In this document: positions 13,203 to 13,558 of the stretch, piece after piece | Position numbering within the stretch: the first letter of the stretch is position 1 | Layout: each line of letters starts with the position of its first letter | Source of the DNA: an uncultured Prevotella sp. | GTDB lineage: Bacteria > Bacteroidota > Bacteroidia > Bacteroidales > Bacteroidaceae | NCBI GenBank assembly: GCA_938028745.1 | Contig: CALIZL010000015.1 | Span: 1 to 13,558, forward strand | Length of the DNA stretch: 13,558 bases | Direction: 5' to 3' | Translations under genes and position numbers: made by a program | The notes under the pieces: generated by a model | What the model was told of the DNA's origin: nothing | Seen by the model: the letters and a program-made list of their open reading frames with translations, nothing else | Database searches by the model: none

Positions 13203-13310
13203 CAGGCTTCACTTGCATGGCTTGGCTTACTAGGCTTGCAAGAATTACAAGGCTTACTAGTTTCACTAGGTTTACGGGAAGAACTAGAAACCCTAGATTA
13301 ACTAGCCACC
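13203..13310. repeat. 9-bp tandem array (CTAGGCTTA-type)
   Basis: Twelve 9-bp units in unbroken register start at 13203. The best examples are CTTGGCTTA (13221), CTAGGCTTG (13230), CAAGGCTTA (13248), CTAGTTTCA (13257) and CTAGGTTTA (13266). Later units keep mainly CTAG. As the period is a multiple of three, frames through it read as Leu/Gly-rich repeats, without further evidence of coding. Confidence 0.75.
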
Positions 13311-13415
13311 GCAAGCCCCATTTGTTTGCTGAAAACGGCGATACTTTGTTGCCGACCTTCCCTGCAAACGTGCCAACCGCTTTGCTGTTGTTTGCGCGAT
13401 GTTTTCTTTTGTAGC

Positions 13416-13558
13416 GCATGTAGCATCAGATTTTGTTCGTTACATGCAGGCCGTTTATCCCCTTGGTTGTTTGGGCTTAGGGCATGTAGCATCAGGTTTT
13501 GTTCGTTACATGCAGGCCGTTTATCCCCTTGGTGGTTTGGGCTTAGGGCATGTAGCAT
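13416..13558. repeat. 66-bp tandem repeat running off the window
   Basis: Copies start at 13416, 13482 and 13548 (the last truncated by the window end). The two full copies differ at only two positions. Each holds an inverted pair GCATGTA and TACATGC (for example 13416-13422 and 13441-13447) with an 18-nt loop. The unit is 22 codons long, so a minus-strand frame stays open (stop at 13298), giving units that begin MLHALSPNNQGDKR and then a unique end of about 40 residues. Whether this is the C-terminus of a real repeat protein cannot be judged from the fragment. Confidence 0.9.

Noticed and set aside
12962..13414. 150-codon plus-strand gene
   Set aside because: Composition is not protein-like, the frame runs into the 9-bp array, and no promoter or ribosome site precedes it.
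1..13558. tRNA, rRNA, insertion sequences, phage or defence genes
   Set aside because: I looked for tRNA T-arm signatures, transposase or integrase motifs and nuclease/helicase-type defence proteins on both strands and found none.

Overview
The window looks like a chromosomal segment of a Bacteroidota bacterium, most likely Prevotella or a close relative. The evidence is an acpP-fabF-rnc cluster, a fused lipoprotein MsrA-MsrB, a signal-peptide beta-barrel protein ending in phenylalanine, and several promoters of the Bacteroidota type (TTG/TTTG about 20 nt before TAnnTTTG) instead of sigma70-like boxes. The species cannot be fixed from the sequence alone.

Layout. 1-363: control region with a leftward promoter for a gene outside the window and a rightward one for the first gene. 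364-4452: five mostly accessory or stress/envelope genes: a small helical protein of unknown function, an outer-membrane beta-barrel protein, MsrAB on the minus strand, and a GNAT acetyltransferase probably co-transcribed with an exported DKNYY-repeat protein. MsrAB and the GNAT gene are divergent and share a promoter region. 4453-5125: a 673-bp gap filled with hairpins, a tandem array of 17-bp palindromes on a 22-bp period, and a 24-unit octamer array that runs into the start codon of the next gene. 5126-6718: a CPA1-type Na+/H+ antiporter. 7000-7689: GpmA phosphoglycerate mutase, ending at a strong bidirectional terminator shared with the converging acpP-fabF-rnc cluster (10912 down to 7833). 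rnc overlaps the end of fabF and carries an unusually long charged C-terminal tail.

10913-13558: about 2.6 kb with no convincing gene, made largely of stacked tandem repeats. In order these are an 8-bp array, a 22-bp minisatellite of about 18 units, a 21-bp duplication, a second octamer array, a degenerate 22-bp array, a 109-bp direct duplication containing an inverted repeat, a 9-bp array, and a 66-bp array that runs off the window end.

How it fits together. The coding part is largely housekeeping: fatty-acid synthesis (acpP, fabF), RNA processing (rnc), glycolysis (gpmA), ion homeostasis (antiporter) and oxidative-damage repair (msrAB). I see no transposase, integrase, phage gene, CRISPR array, defence system, tRNA or rRNA. 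The most unusual content is non-coding: several tandem arrays, unrelated in sequence, that reuse the same periods (8 bp and 22 bp, with 66 = 3 x 22). The 22-bp palindrome array at 4646-4773 looks most like a set of protein-binding sites or RNA hairpins.
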